A stretch of DNA of 64,000 bases from Pseudogemmobacter sp044142105 (GCF_044142105.1 NZ_JBGTYM010000005.1:62001-126000), one strand, 5' to 3'; shown: positions 52,056-61,957, counted from the first letter of the stretch. The notes: generated by a model not told the origin, from the sequence alone. Translations and numbers: made by a program.

Positions 52056-55000
52056 ATGAAACCGAACTTCGCGCTCAATCTCTCTGATACCGGCATCGCG
52101 CTTCTGCACCGCACCGCCAAAGGCTGGGCGCTGGTGGGCGAGACGCCCTTTGATGCCCCCGATCTGGCCGAAGCGCTGGACTACCTGCGCAAGACCGCGC
52201 TGGATCTGGAACCTGGCGGCATCTCGACCAAGCTGGTCATCCCGAACAGCCAGATCCTATATGCCGAGATCGCAGCCCCCGGCCCGTCCGAGCAGGAACG
52301 CCGCGACCAGATCCTCGCCGAGCTGGAGGGGCGCACCCCCTACAAGGGCGACGAGATCGCCTTCGATTTCTCGGGCCGCGGCAAGGTGGTAAAGGTCGCG
52401 GCGGTGGCGCGCGAAACGTTGGCCGAGGCCGAGGCCTTTGCCGCCGAACATCGCTTCAACCCGGTCTCCTTTGTGGCCATGCCCGAGGGCAATTATTCGG
52501 GCGAGCCGTGGTTCGGTCCAACTGGCGCCGCCAAGGCCATGCTTGCCGCGGGCGAGATCGTGGAACGTGACCGCAATGCGATCACCCTGCCGCCCTCGAC
52601 CCTGTCGCCTGCCGCGCCGCCGCCTTCCATAGACAAGGACGAAAAGCCCAAAGATGCCCCGCCCGCAGCGGGAGAGACGGGGCAGGCCGAAGAGCATGAC
52701 CGGACGACCGTGGAAAAGGCGCATGGCGATTCTGCCGACATGGCCGGAGCGCCGGTCAAGGGTCCGGCAAAAGCCCCGCCCATGGCGACTCCGCCGCAGC
52801 CCGCAGTGCCATCCGAACCTGCCACTCTAGATATGGCTATGGCAAAAGCCGCAGACTTGGCCAAGAATCCGGAGAAGGGTTCAACCGCTGGCGCGCCCGC
52901 CGCCGCCGAGCAGACCCAGCCTGCGACGCCTGCCGGTCCTGCGTCTCCGGTCCCGCCGATGGCAGCGGCGCTGCGCGATGAACCAACCCCGGTGCCGCCA
53001 CCGCCGCCGCTCGGAGCCAGCCGGGGCCTTCCCACCGCTGGGGCCGCCACAGCCGACCCCAAAGCCGATCCCGGTCTTGCCGAGGAAGCGCCCTTCACCC
53101 ATGTCGCCGACGCTTCGGTGCCAGGTCTGGATGACGATATTCCGCCGATGCCCGCCGGGGCCGCAGCGCGGATCGCCGCGCTGTCGGGACGCCCTACCGG
53201 AATAGCCGCGCCTTCGCTGCCCGACGAGCGGGATGACCTTCCCCCGGCACCCTCTGCCGCCGCCATGGCCGTCCTTGCCAATCGCCGCGCGGGGGGCGAG
53301 CCGTCGGGCGCGGCCGACACTTCCGCCCGTCCCGATGCGGCCGCGCTGGCACGGGCCGCGCGCGGCAAGCCGGTCGAGGACCTGCCGCCGATGCCCCGTC
53401 CGACACCAGCCGGCTCTGCGGCCGCTGCTGGTGCGGCGGCGGGCGTCTCGGGCCTGGCCGGGTTGAAATCGGCGCCTGCTGCCCCGGCTGCCGTGCGCGG
53501 CGGTCTGGGTGCCCTGGTCAAAGGCCAGGCGATCGCAGGCGCGCGCAAGAGCAAGCAGAAGCCCGCCCCCGTTGCGGCTCGAAGCCCTGTTGCCCCGACA
53601 GGCGGCGCAGCCGCGGCGGCCCCGGTTGCCGCCGCCAGCGACGCCGCCCGCAGCCTGTCGCGTTCGCCCTTCGCCAGCCCGCCGCGCGGCAAGCCGCGCC
53701 ATCTGGCGCTGATCCTGACGGTCATCCTGCTTCTATGCCTCGCGCTCGTCGCGGCCTGGTCCTCGCTCTACCTCGCCGCCACCGAGGACCAGGACACAGC
53801 CGTCATCGCCTCGGCGCCAGAGGCGACCGACGAGGCTGACATCCCCGCGATCGAAGACGAGATGCTGGCAGATTCGCAGGATCCCGACGCGCTCGAGGCT
53901 CAGCCCGTCGACGAGGCAGCTCTGGCCCCTGACGCAGATCCGGCGATGCCTGCGGACGCGGCGAATCCGGCTGAGGAAGATGCGCTTGCCCTTTCAGCCT
54001 CGGACGGGGCCGCACCCGCCGCAGAGCCGGCAGACGAAACCGCGCTCGCCCCCGAGGGCACCGCAGAGGCCGCGCCAGACACCGGCCTGGCCGCCGACGC
54101 GCCAGCCGCAGTCGCGCTGAACGATGGGCAGGACGAGATCTTCCTCGCCACATCCGAGGCCCCACCACCGGCCTTTGATGCGCTGTCCCTGCCCAATCCC
54201 GACCCGGCCGTCGATTCCATGCCCGCCCCACCGATGCCGCCGCCGCCGCCCGGCACGGTCTATCGCTTCGACGCCAATGGTCTGATTGTCCCCACGCCCG
54301 ACGGCATTCCCAGCCCGGCGGGCTTCATGATTTTTGCGGGCAAGCCCGACCGCGTACCACCTGTCCGCAGCGCCGTTGCCGAAGAGGCCGCCGCCAAGGC
54401 GGCAGAAGCGCTGGCTGCCGAAGCTGCCGCAGCCGCGCTACCGCCGGCCGACGCCGCCGCGCCTGCCGCCGCCGCTCTGCCCGCCGGTCCCGAGGCCCAG
54501 CCCGATCCCGAGCTTGCCGACCGCCGCCCACGCGCGCGTCCGGCGGAACTGGCCCCCGCCACCGCCGAGGATGATGCCGCGCTGTCGGATGATCTTGCAC
54601 CGCAATTCGCCAGCCTGCGCCCGCGCGAACGCCCGCCGACCGTGCTTGCGGCTGGCGAGCGCGCCCGGGCAGAGACGGCGGGCGCTTCGCTCGCCAGCCC
54701 GGAAGGGACGGCTGTGGTCGAACCCGCCGCCATGGCCGCATCCGACAGCGGTAACCCTGCCCTTCTGGCGATTTCGCGCCGACCGGCCGAAAAGCCACGT
54801 GATTTTTCGCGCGCGGTCGAGGCTGCGGTCGCCGCCGCAGTGCGCGCCCCCCTGCCCGAAGCTGCGCCGGAACCGGAACAGACCGCCGCCGCAGCCCCAA
54901 GCGGCAAGGCCAAGCCCGATGAGCAGGCCGAGATCGACGAGCCCGAAGTGGCGGCCAGCGTCGCGCCCAAGATCCCGACCAAGGCTTCGGTCGCCAAGCA

Positions 55001-55223
55001 GGCCACGTTCAAGAACGCGATCAACCTGAAGAAGACCAACCTGATCGGCGTCTATGGCACGCAGTCCAAGCGCTATGCGCTGATCCGCCAGTCGAATGGC
55101 CGATACAAGAAGGTCAAGGTCGGCGACCGCATCGACGGCGGCACCATCCAGGCGATCACCCAGACCGAACTGCGCTATCAGAAGGGCGGACGCCTGATGG
55201 TTCTCGCCATGCCGAAGGGCTGA
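52056..55223 (+). CDS. Large PilP-like membrane protein with low-complexity regions
   Basis: A 1055-residue protein. Residues 1-170 form a folded domain (NFALNLSDTGIALLHRTAKGW...) recalling the actin-like start of PilM/GspL proteins. Residues 180-540 are Ala/Pro-rich and probably disordered. A single membrane helix (LALILTVILLLCLALVAAW) lies near residue 550, then more low-complexity sequence, and the last 70 residues (NLIGVYGTQSKRYALIRQ, then KKVKVGDRIDGG) match the PilP-type beta domain of pilus and type II secretion systems. The start is the ATG at 52056; the frame is open far upstream but antisense to SIMPL. Function is inferred only. Confidence 0.75.
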   Translation: MKPNFALNLSDTGIALLHRTAKGWALVGETPFDAPDLAEALDYLRKTALDLEPGGISTKLVIPNSQILYAEIAAPGPSEQERRDQILAELEGRTPYKGDEIAFDFSGRGKVVKVAAVARETLAEAEAFAAEHRFNPVSFVAMPEGNYSGEPWFGPTGAAKAMLAAGEIVERDRNAITLPPSTLSPAAPPPSIDKDEKPKDAPPAAGETGQAEEHDRTTVEKAHGDSADMAGAPVKGPAKAPPMATPPQPAVPSEPATLDMAMAKAADLAKNPEKGSTAGAPAAAEQTQPATPAGPASPVPPMAAALRDEPTPVPPPPPLGASRGLPTAGAATADPKADPGLAEEAPFTHVADASVPGLDDDIPPMPAGAAARIAALSGRPTGIAAPSLPDERDDLPPAPSAAAMAVLANRRAGGEPSGAADTSARPDAAALARAARGKPVEDLPPMPRPTPAGSAAAAGAAAGVSGLAGLKSAPAAPAAVRGGLGALVKGQAIAGARKSKQKPAPVAARSPVAPTGGAAAAAPVAAASDAARSLSRSPFASPPRGKPRHLALILTVILLLCLALVAAWSSLYLAATEDQDTAVIASAPEATDEADIPAIEDEMLADSQDPDALEAQPVDEAALAPDADPAMPADAANPAEEDALALSASDGAAPAAEPADETALAPEGTAEAAPDTGLAADAPAAVALNDGQDEIFLATSEAPPPAFDALSLPNPDPAVDSMPAPPMPPPPPGTVYRFDANGLIVPTPDGIPSPAGFMIFAGKPDRVPPVRSAVAEEAAAKAAEALAAEAAAAALPPADAAAPAAAALPAGPEAQPDPELADRRPRARPAELAPATAEDDAALSDDLAPQFASLRPRERPPTVLAAGERARAETAGASLASPEGTAVVEPAAMAASDSGNPALLAISRRPAEKPRDFSRAVEAAVAAAVRAPLPEAAPEPEQTAAAAPSGKAKPDEQAEIDEPEVAASVAPKIPTKASVAKQATFKNAINLKKTNLIGVYGTQSKRYALIRQSNGRYKKVKVGDRIDGGTIQAITQTELRYQKGGRLMVLAMPKG

Positions 55224-55555
55224 TTTCCGACTTGGGCAACAGCGCTGCGCGACCGCTTCGACACGCGGCCGGCGCCCAATCTGTTCGAAAGCCGGTCGCT
55301 GCCGCCCATCGCACAGCGCTGTTACGGCAGATTGCAGACAAGTGATTCGATTTCCGGCTTTTCCACCTTGCGGCTCGCGCACTGGAAAGGGAACCTGATC
55401 CTGTCGCCCCGGCCACGATGCCGTCGCGTCTCTACCCCATCCGCCCCTTCCCCCATTGCCCTTCTCCGCCATTTCACCGGATTGCCCGTGCTCCAGCCCC
55501 CCGTTTCCGCCTTTCCCGCCGCGCGCCGCGCGCCCCGCCCCCGGGGCCGCGGCTG
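55224..55555 (+). other. Intergenic region before the Kef-type gene
   Basis: No gene supported. The sequence has no clear codon bias in any frame and no promoter or terminator of note. A short open frame from 55332 runs into the antiporter gene but has no Shine-Dalgarno and a Pro/Arg-rich product typical of chance frames in GC-rich DNA. Confidence 0.5.
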
Positions 55556-57463
55556 ATGGAAGGCTTCCTGTTCCAGGCTAGCATCTACCTGGGCGCGGCG
55601 GTGCTTCTGGTACCGCTTGCCGTGCGCCTGGGCCTGGGCTCGGTCCTGGGCTATCTGGCGGCCGGTATTCTCTTGGGGCCGGTCTTCGGCCTGGCAGGTG
55701 CCGAGACCCAGGACCTTCAGCATGTCGCCGAATTCGGCGTGGTGATGATGCTGTTCCTGATCGGTCTGGAGCTGGAGCCGCGTACGCTCTGGGACATGCG
55801 GCACAAGCTGATCGGCCTGGGCGGCAGCCAAGTCATCCTGACCGCGCTGGCGATCTTCCTGCTGCTCTGGGGCTTCGGCCATGATCCGCGCGTCGCGCTG
55901 TCGCTGGGCATGATCCTCAGCCTCTCCTCCACCGCCATCGTGTTGCAGACCCTGAGCGAAAAGAACCTTGCCCGCGGACAGGGCGGGCGGGCCGCCTTTT
56001 CGGTGCTGCTGACGCAGGATATCGCGGTGATCCCGATCCTGGCGCTCTTGCCGCTGCTTACCCTGCCCGCAATGACCAGCTACAGCGCCGATCTGTTCGG
56101 CGTGGTCAACCCGGTGACCGAGGGTGCCCATGCCGACAGCGCGGTCGAGCCGATCCTGACCTTCTTCCAGAGCTTGCCTGGCTGGGCAGCCACAGCGCTG
56201 ACGCTGCTCGCCATCGGCATCATCATCGCGGCGGGACATTTCCTGTCACGGCCGCTGTTCCGCTTCGTCCATGCCTCGCGCCTGCCCGAGATGTCGACCT
56301 TCGTCTCGCTTCTGATCGTGATCGGCATCGCCTTCCTGATGTCGATGGTCGGCCTTTCGCCCGCGTTGGGCACGTTCATCGCGGGGGTGGTGCTGGCCAA
56401 CTCGGAATTCCGCCACCAGATCGAGGCCGACATCAAACCTTTCAAGGGCCTGCTGCTGGGCCTTTTCTTCATGACCGTCGGCATCGGCATCAACCCGCAG
56501 GTGCTGGAGCGCGCGCCCTTCACCATCCTGGGCCTGACCTTCGCCCTGATACTGGTCAAAGCTGCCGTTCTGTTCGCCCTGGCCGTTGCCTTCCGCCTCA
56601 AGGGCCAGGACCGCTTCCTGTTCTCGCTCAGCCTTGCCCAAGGCGGGGAATTCGGCTTCGTCATGGTCTCCTTTGCCCGCAGCGAAGGGGTGATGTCGCT
56701 GGCCACGGGCCAGACCGTGCTGCTGGTTCTCAGCCTGTCGATGCTGCTGACGCCGCTGCTTTTCCTGCTCTATGACCGGCTTGCCCATCAGCTTGCCGCG
56801 GCCACTGCCGCCCCGGCCCCCGATGAGGTGACCGAGAAGGGCCGCGTGCTCATTGCCGGGATCGGGCGCTTCGGTCAGGTGGTGAATCGGCTGGCCCGCT
56901 CGGCCGGGCTGACGACGGTCGTGCTCGACAGCGACATGGCGACGATCCAGACCATGCGCCGCTTCGGCGTGAAGGGATATTTCGGCGATCCTTCGCGCCC
57001 CGAATTGCTGGATGCGGCGGGTCTGACCGAATGTGACGTTCTGGTCGTGGCGGTCGACGATCGCGACAATGCCCTGCGCATCATCAGGCATGCGCGCGCA
57101 TCGCGGCCCGACCTGCACATCGTCGCCCGCGCCCAAGACCGGGTGCATGTCTATGAGATGTATCAGGCCGGGGCCGATGACATCGTGCGCGAGACCTTCG
57201 ACTCGTCGGTCCGCGCCGGGCGCTATGTGCTCGAGAACATGGGCTTCACGGAATATGAGGCGGCGCAGCTTTCCCAGACCTACTGGCGCCTTGACCGCGC
57301 CGCGATGCGCGATCTGGCCGAGTTGTGGCAACCCGGCCAGCCGGTGCATCTGAACGACGCCTATATCGCCCGCGCCCGCCAGTTGGACCGCGATCTCGAA
57401 ACCGCGCTGATCGACGAGCTGGAGCTGGCGCGTCCCGGCCAGCGGGTCGAAGCCGCCGAATAG
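55556..57463 (+). CDS. Kef-type (CPA2) monovalent cation:proton antiporter
   Basis: A 635-residue inner-membrane antiporter. The N-terminal 400 residues hold about 12 helices with the CPA2 signatures GYLAAGILLGPVFGL, FLIGLELEPRTLWDMR and LLTQDIAVIPILALLPLL. The C-terminal half has a TrkA-N domain (VLIAGIGRFGQVVNRLARSAGLTTVVLDSD) that binds NAD(H) or glutathione and gates the channel. Closest in build to KefB/KefC. No small KefF/G partner is adjacent. Start at MEGFLFQAS removes a Pro/Arg-rich extension. Confidence 0.92.
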   Translation: MEGFLFQASIYLGAAVLLVPLAVRLGLGSVLGYLAAGILLGPVFGLAGAETQDLQHVAEFGVVMMLFLIGLELEPRTLWDMRHKLIGLGGSQVILTALAIFLLLWGFGHDPRVALSLGMILSLSSTAIVLQTLSEKNLARGQGGRAAFSVLLTQDIAVIPILALLPLLTLPAMTSYSADLFGVVNPVTEGAHADSAVEPILTFFQSLPGWAATALTLLAIGIIIAAGHFLSRPLFRFVHASRLPEMSTFVSLLIVIGIAFLMSMVGLSPALGTFIAGVVLANSEFRHQIEADIKPFKGLLLGLFFMTVGIGINPQVLERAPFTILGLTFALILVKAAVLFALAVAFRLKGQDRFLFSLSLAQGGEFGFVMVSFARSEGVMSLATGQTVLLVLSLSMLLTPLLFLLYDRLAHQLAAATAAPAPDEVTEKGRVLIAGIGRFGQVVNRLARSAGLTTVVLDSDMATIQTMRRFGVKGYFGDPSRPELLDAAGLTECDVLVVAVDDRDNALRIIRHARASRPDLHIVARAQDRVHVYEMYQAGADDIVRETFDSSVRAGRYVLENMGFTEYEAAQLSQTYWRLDRAAMRDLAELWQPGQPVHLNDAYIARARQLDRDLETALIDELELARPGQRVEAAE

Positions 57464-57499
57464 TCGGCCCGCCCCTCCGTCGGTCTGACCCGTCGTCGA

Positions 57500-58507
57500 T
57501 CAGCCGTCGCTGACCCCTGCTTCCGCAAAGGTGGCCATGCCGCCATGGCAGGCCACGGCCCCCCGGATCACCCCCAGCGCCAGCGCGGCGCCCGATCCTT
57601 CGCCCAGCCGCAGCCCAAGCGACAAAAGCGGCGCCTTGTCCAAGGCGGTCAGCAACCGCCCATGCGCGCCCTCGGCGCTCAGATGCCCCGCGACGCAATG
57701 GTCCAGCGCGCCCGGCGCAGCCTGCAGCAACACCGCCGCCGCCGCGCCGGAGATGAACCCGTCCAGCACCACCGGCACGCGATGCATCCGCGCCGCCAGA
57801 TAGGCCCCGGTCATCGCCGCGATCTCGCGCCCGCCCAGACGGCGCAGAACCTCCAGAGGATCGTCCAGCTGCCCCGCATGGGCGGCCAGGCCCGCCGCCA
57901 CCGCCGCCTCCTTGCGCGCCAGACCCGCATCATCGACCCCGGTGCCGCGCCCGGCCCAGCCGCTGCCGCCGAAAAACGCCGCCGCCAGCGCCGCCGCCGT
58001 GGTGGTATTGCCGATCCCCATCTCGCCCGCAACGAAAAGGTCGGCCTTGGGATCGACCGCGTTCCAGCCCACGGTCAGGGCCTCGACCAGCTCCGCCTCG
58101 GTCATCGCCGGGCCAGTGGTGAAATCCGCCGTGGGCCGGTCCAGCGCAATCGCATGCACCGCCATCTCGGCCCCGAAAGCCCGCGACAGCTGGTTGATCG
58201 CCGCGCCGCCCTGCTCGAAATTCGCCACCATCTGCACCGTCACCTCGGCCGGAAAGGCCGAAACGCCACGCGCGACGATGCCATGATTGCCGGCGAAGAC
58301 CGCGACCTGCACCAGATCCAGCTTGGGCACGGCGCGCCCCTGCCAGCCCGCCAGCCAGATCGCCAGCTCCTCAAGCCGCCCCAGCGCCCCCGGCGGTTTG
58401 GTCAGCACCGCATCGCGCGCCCGCGCCGCGCCCTCGGCGGCAGAATCAGGCTGCGGCAGGGCCGCAAGGCAGGCGCGGAAATCGGCAAGGGTCGTCGGGG
58501 CAGGCAT
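57500..58507 (-). CDS. cobT: Nicotinate-nucleotide--dimethylbenzimidazole phosphoribosyltransferase
   Basis: CobT makes alpha-ribazole phosphate for the lower ligand of cobalamin. The 335-residue product has VFAGNHGIVARGVSAFP, GEMGIGNTTTAAALAAA and the C-terminal GEGSGAALALGVIRGA with the catalytic glutamate. It is divergent from cobS; both belong to the nucleotide-loop assembly branch. No cobalamin riboswitch was seen in the 107-base gap. Confidence 0.95.
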   Translation of the reverse strand: MPAPTTLADFRACLAALPQPDSAAEGAARARDAVLTKPPGALGRLEELAIWLAGWQGRAVPKLDLVQVAVFAGNHGIVARGVSAFPAEVTVQMVANFEQGGAAINQLSRAFGAEMAVHAIALDRPTADFTTGPAMTEAELVEALTVGWNAVDPKADLFVAGEMGIGNTTTAAALAAAFFGGSGWAGRGTGVDDAGLARKEAAVAAGLAAHAGQLDDPLEVLRRLGGREIAAMTGAYLAARMHRVPVVLDGFISGAAAAVLLQAAPGALDHCVAGHLSAEGAHGRLLTALDKAPLLSLGLRLGEGSGAALALGVIRGAVACHGGMATFAEAGVSDG

Positions 58508-58614
58508 GGCACTCTCCGGGTTGCGGCATCAGCGCCGAAGGGCTACCCCCTTGGCCAGAACAAGACCAGCGCGGAAAAGACGCCCCCGCCCCGGAACACG
58601 ACAAAGAAGCCGCC

Positions 58615-59358
58615 ATGGAACCCGACCTCGCCACCCGTCTGCGCAACGATCTTTTCTCCGCCGCGGCGCTCTTGACCCGGCTGCCCGTCCCCGACCACAT
58701 GCCGCGCGGGGCGGCTTCGGCCTGGGCTTGGCCGTTGATCGGCGCCGGGCTGGGACTTGGCGTGGCAGCACTTGGGTCTCTTCTCCTGGCCTGCGGCATG
58801 GCACCCGGCCCCGCCGCCGCCTTCGCGCTGGCCGCGCTGGCCCTGGCCACCGGCGCGCTGCACGAGGATGGGCTGGCCGATACGGCAGACGGGCTCTTGG
58901 GCGGCCGCACCGTCGATCGGCGGCTCGAGATCATGAAGGACAGCCGCATCGGCAGTTTCGGCGCGATCGCCCTGATCCTTGTCAGCCTTGCCGCCTGGTC
59001 GGCGCTGGCGCAGGCGCTGGCCGCCGGTCATCACTGGACAGCGCTGCCCGCCGCCGCAGCCCTGTCACGCGCCGCCATGCCCGCCCTCATGGCCGCCCTG
59101 CCCCCGGCCCGGCCCGGCGGGCTTTCCGCGCGAAGCGGCCGGCCCAGCACCGCCAATGCCGCCCTTGCCGCCGCCATCGCCGGTCTTCTCGCCCTCCTTC
59201 TCAGCGGCGGGGCCGCGATCCCTGCCGCCTTTGCCACTGCCCTGCTCACCGCCCTTCTTGGCCAGGCCGCCCTGCGGCTGATCCATGGCCAGACCGGCGA
59301 CATCCTTGGCGCCGCCCAGGCGCTTTCGTTCGCCGCCGCACTGTCGCTCTGCGCCTGA
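58615..59358 (+). CDS. cobS: Adenosylcobinamide-GDP ribazoletransferase (cobalamin synthase)
   Basis: CobS joins adenosylcobinamide-GDP and alpha-ribazole in the inner membrane. The 247-residue protein has several helices and the CobS motif TGALHEDGLADTADGLLGG followed by RLEIMKDSRIGSFGAIAL, which carries the conserved acidic residues. It is divergent from cobT. Confidence 0.94.
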   Translation: MEPDLATRLRNDLFSAAALLTRLPVPDHMPRGAASAWAWPLIGAGLGLGVAALGSLLLACGMAPGPAAAFALAALALATGALHEDGLADTADGLLGGRTVDRRLEIMKDSRIGSFGAIALILVSLAAWSALAQALAAGHHWTALPAAAALSRAAMPALMAALPPARPGGLSARSGRPSTANAALAAAIAGLLALLLSGGAAIPAAFATALLTALLGQAALRLIHGQTGDILGAAQALSFAAALSLCA

Positions 59359-59439
59359 GCCGCGCGCCGCATCCCCGCAGGCTCTGGCCTTTGCCCGCCG
59401 CTTTCGCTATGCCGCAGCCAGATCGCATCCGAGGCCCAA

Positions 59440-60528
59440 ATGTCCGACCGCACCGATTTCTCCGACGCCATCTCATCAATCGACGAGATCATCGAAGATG
59501 CCCGCAACGGGCGCATGTTCATCTTGGTCGACCATGAAGACCGCGAGAACGAGGGCGATCTCGTCATCCCCGCCCAGATGTGTACGCCTTCGGCGATCAA
59601 TTTCATGGCCACCCATGGCCGCGGCCTGATCTGCCTCGCCCTGCCCGGCAGCCGCATCGATGCGCTTGGTCTGCCGCTGATGAGCCCGAAGAACTCGTCG
59701 CGCCACGAGACCGCCTTCACTCTGTCGATCGAGGCGCGGGAAGGCGTGACGACCGGCATCTCCGCCGCCGACCGCGCCCTGACCGTGGCCGTGGCGATCG
59801 ACCCGACCCGCGGCGCCGCCGATATCGCCACGCCGGGCCATATCTTCCCGCTGCGCGCCCGCGATGGCGGCGTGCTGGTGCGCGCCGGCCATACCGAGGC
59901 GGCGGTGGATGTCAGCCGCCTTGCCGGCCTGAACCCCTCGGGCGTGATCTGCGAGATCATGAACGATGACGGCACCATGGCCCGCCTGCCCGATCTTGTG
60001 GCCTTCGCGCAGAAGCACAATCTCAAGATCGGCACCATCTCCGACCTGATCGCCTATCGCCGCCGCCATGACAATCTGGTCAACGAAACCTCGGTCAAGC
60101 CGGTGCATTCCACCCATGGCGGCGATTGGCTGATGCGCGTCTTCACCGACGACACCCAGGGCGCCGACCATGTCGTACTGTGCAAGGGCGACCTGACCAC
60201 CCCCGAGCCGGTCCTGGTGCGCGTGCACGCGCTGAACCCACTTGAGGACGTGCTGGGCATCGGCACCGGATCGCTGCCCGCCGCCATGCGCCTGATCGGG
60301 GCCGAGGGGCGCGGCGTCATCGTCCTGCTGCGCGACACCACCATGAAGATGGTCGAGGCGGGCGAACATTCGCCCCAGACCCTGCGGCAATACGGGCTTG
60401 GGGCGCAGATCCTCTCGACGCTCGGGCTGTCGCAGATCACCCTTGTCACCAATTCCAAGGCGCCGAAATTCATCGGTCTCGACGCCTATGGCCTGTCGAT
60501 CGCAGGCACCCGCGCCATTCCGGAGTAA
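59440..60528 (+). CDS. ribB: 3,4-dihydroxy-2-butanone-4-phosphate synthase with degenerate GCHII domain
   Basis: RibB makes the four-carbon precursor of riboflavin from ribulose 5-phosphate. Residues 1-210 are a complete RibB domain (LVDHEDRENEGDLVIPA, HTEAAVDVSRLAGL). Residues 215-362 match a GTP cyclohydrolase II domain in layout, but the cysteine-rich zinc site of active enzymes is missing: the place expected to read like SLRCDCG is GSLPAAMRLIG, and the R-x-E-G-R-G-I-G-L loop is degenerate. It is therefore a RibBX-type protein, and true RibA must be elsewhere. It is followed by ribH after three bases. Confidence 0.93.
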   Translation: MSDRTDFSDAISSIDEIIEDARNGRMFILVDHEDRENEGDLVIPAQMCTPSAINFMATHGRGLICLALPGSRIDALGLPLMSPKNSSRHETAFTLSIEAREGVTTGISAADRALTVAVAIDPTRGAADIATPGHIFPLRARDGGVLVRAGHTEAAVDVSRLAGLNPSGVICEIMNDDGTMARLPDLVAFAQKHNLKIGTISDLIAYRRRHDNLVNETSVKPVHSTHGGDWLMRVFTDDTQGADHVVLCKGDLTTPEPVLVRVHALNPLEDVLGIGTGSLPAAMRLIGAEGRGVIVLLRDTTMKMVEAGEHSPQTLRQYGLGAQILSTLGLSQITLVTNSKAPKFIGLDAYGLSIAGTRAIPE

Positions 60529-60531
60529 GCC

Positions 60532-61032
60532 ATGGCCACCGCCGAGACCCATTACACCCTGCCGCTGCCGGTCTTCGACAAGCCGGTGAAGCTCTTGATC
60601 GTGGTCGCGCCCTATTACCGCGACATCGCGGACGAGCTGGTTGCCGGCGCCCGCGCCATGGCCGAAAAGGCCGAGGCGACAGCCGAGGTGATCGAGGTTC
60701 CGGGCGCGCTGGAGATTCCCTCCGCCATCGCTCTGGCGCATCGGCTGGCGGATTACGACGGCTATGTCGCGCTGGGCTGCGTGATTCGCGGCGAGACCAC
60801 GCATTACGACACGGTCTGCAATGACAGCTCGCGCGGGCTGACCATGCTGGGCCTGCAAGGCGCGGCGGTAGGCAATGGCATCCTGACGGTGGAAAATCGC
60901 CAGCAGGCCGTGGTCCGGGCCGAAGCGGCGGGCCAGGACAAGGGCGGCGGGGCCGCCGCGGCGGCGCTGCACCTGATCGCGCTGTCGCGCGGCTGGGCCG
61001 CCAAGACCAAGGGCATCGGGTTCCGCGCATGA
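60532..61032 (+). CDS. ribH: 6,7-dimethyl-8-ribityllumazine synthase
   Basis: RibH condenses the butanone phosphate made by RibB with the pyrimidine to give lumazine. The 166-residue protein has the family motifs VEVPGALEIP (here EVIEVPGALEIPSAIALA), GCVIRGETTHYD and the C-terminal NGILTVENRQQAV. It overlaps nusB by four bases. Confidence 0.96.
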   Translation: MATAETHYTLPLPVFDKPVKLLIVVAPYYRDIADELVAGARAMAEKAEATAEVIEVPGALEIPSAIALAHRLADYDGYVALGCVIRGETTHYDTVCNDSSRGLTMLGLQGAAVGNGILTVENRQQAVVRAEAAGQDKGGGAAAAALHLIALSRGWAAKTKGIGFRA

Positions 61033-61496
61033 GCCGCGACCCCACGCCGAAACAGCGGGCAAGATCGGCGGCCCGCCTCTATGCCGTTCAGGCGCTGTTC
61101 CAGATGGAATCCTCCGGCCAGACGGTCGAGGCCGTCACGCGCGAATTCGAGACGCACCGCTTCGGCGCAACCTATGACGAGGGCGAGTTCGCCGAGGGCG
61201 ATGTCGACCATTTCCGCGCCATCATGGACCACGCGGTGAATTGGCAGGCCCAGGTCGACCAGCTGACTGACCGCGCCCTGGTGGCGAAATGGCCGATCGA
61301 CCGCATCGACCCTGTGCTGCGCGCGCTCTTCCGCGCCGCTGCGGCCGAGATCACCCGGATGGACACCCCGCCCAAAGTGGCGATCACCGAATATGTCGAT
61401 GTGGCAAAGGCCTTCTTCCCCGACGGGAAAGAGCCTAAATTCGTCAATGCCGTCCTGGACCATCTGGCGCGCGAGGCCAAGCCGCAGGCCTTCTGA
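61029..61496 (+). CDS. nusB: Transcription antitermination factor NusB
   Basis: NusB acts with NusE in rRNA antitermination. The 155-residue all-helical protein starts RSAARLYAVQALFQMESSGQ and has IDRIDPVLRALFRAAAAEI, the conserved core, then VAITEYVDVAKAF and KFVNAVLDHLA. Its place after ribH is conserved in many bacteria. Confidence 0.96.
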   Translation: MSRDPTPKQRARSAARLYAVQALFQMESSGQTVEAVTREFETHRFGATYDEGEFAEGDVDHFRAIMDHAVNWQAQVDQLTDRALVAKWPIDRIDPVLRALFRAAAAEITRMDTPPKVAITEYVDVAKAFFPDGKEPKFVNAVLDHLAREAKPQAF

Positions 61497-61528
61497 CGCG
61501 TCACAAGGGAAACCGAAAGGAAGACCTG

Positions 61529-61957
61529 ATGACGATAAAGCCCCCCGCCCCTATCGCCCTCGCCGCCCTTCTGGCCGCCACCGCCTGCGTCGCGCCCGGA
61601 CAGGCGGAACCCCTGACCGGCACGGAATGGCATCTGGTCGGGATCGAGGGCCAGCGCGCCCCCGCACCCCTCTCGCTGATCTTCGCCGAGGATGGCAAGG
61701 TCACCGGTAAAGCCCCGTGCAACAGGTGGTTCGCGGCCAATGGCGCCACGCTGCCCGCCCTGGCGCTGCAAGGGATCGGCGCGACCAAGATGGCCTGCCC
61801 GGATCTGGCGGTGGAACAAGCCTATTTCGAGGCATTGGCGGCCATGCAGCGTATGGAACAGGCCGAGACCCATCTTTTCCTGATCCGCGCCGAAGGCCGC
61901 GTCTTGGAATTCAGCGCCAAGCCCGAGGACGATCTCTGCTACAGCTGCCAGGGCTAG
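61529..61957 (+). CDS. META-domain (HslJ-like) lipoprotein
   Basis: A 142-residue secreted protein with the lipobox-like AATAC near residue 20 and a META domain: LTGTEWHLVGIEGQ, FAEDGKVTGKAPCNRWFA and IGATKMACPDLAVEQAYFEAL. A C-terminal pair CYSC is unusual. HslJ-like proteins are linked to heat or novobiocin resistance; the role here is unknown. Confidence 0.88.
   Translation: MTIKPPAPIALAALLAATACVAPGQAEPLTGTEWHLVGIEGQRAPAPLSLIFAEDGKVTGKAPCNRWFAANGATLPALALQGIGATKMACPDLAVEQAYFEALAAMQRMEQAETHLFLIRAEGRVLEFSAKPEDDLCYSCQG

Noticed and set aside
58508..58614. Cobalamin riboswitch between cobT and cobS
   Set aside because: The gap is only 107 bases and lacks the B12-box motif.
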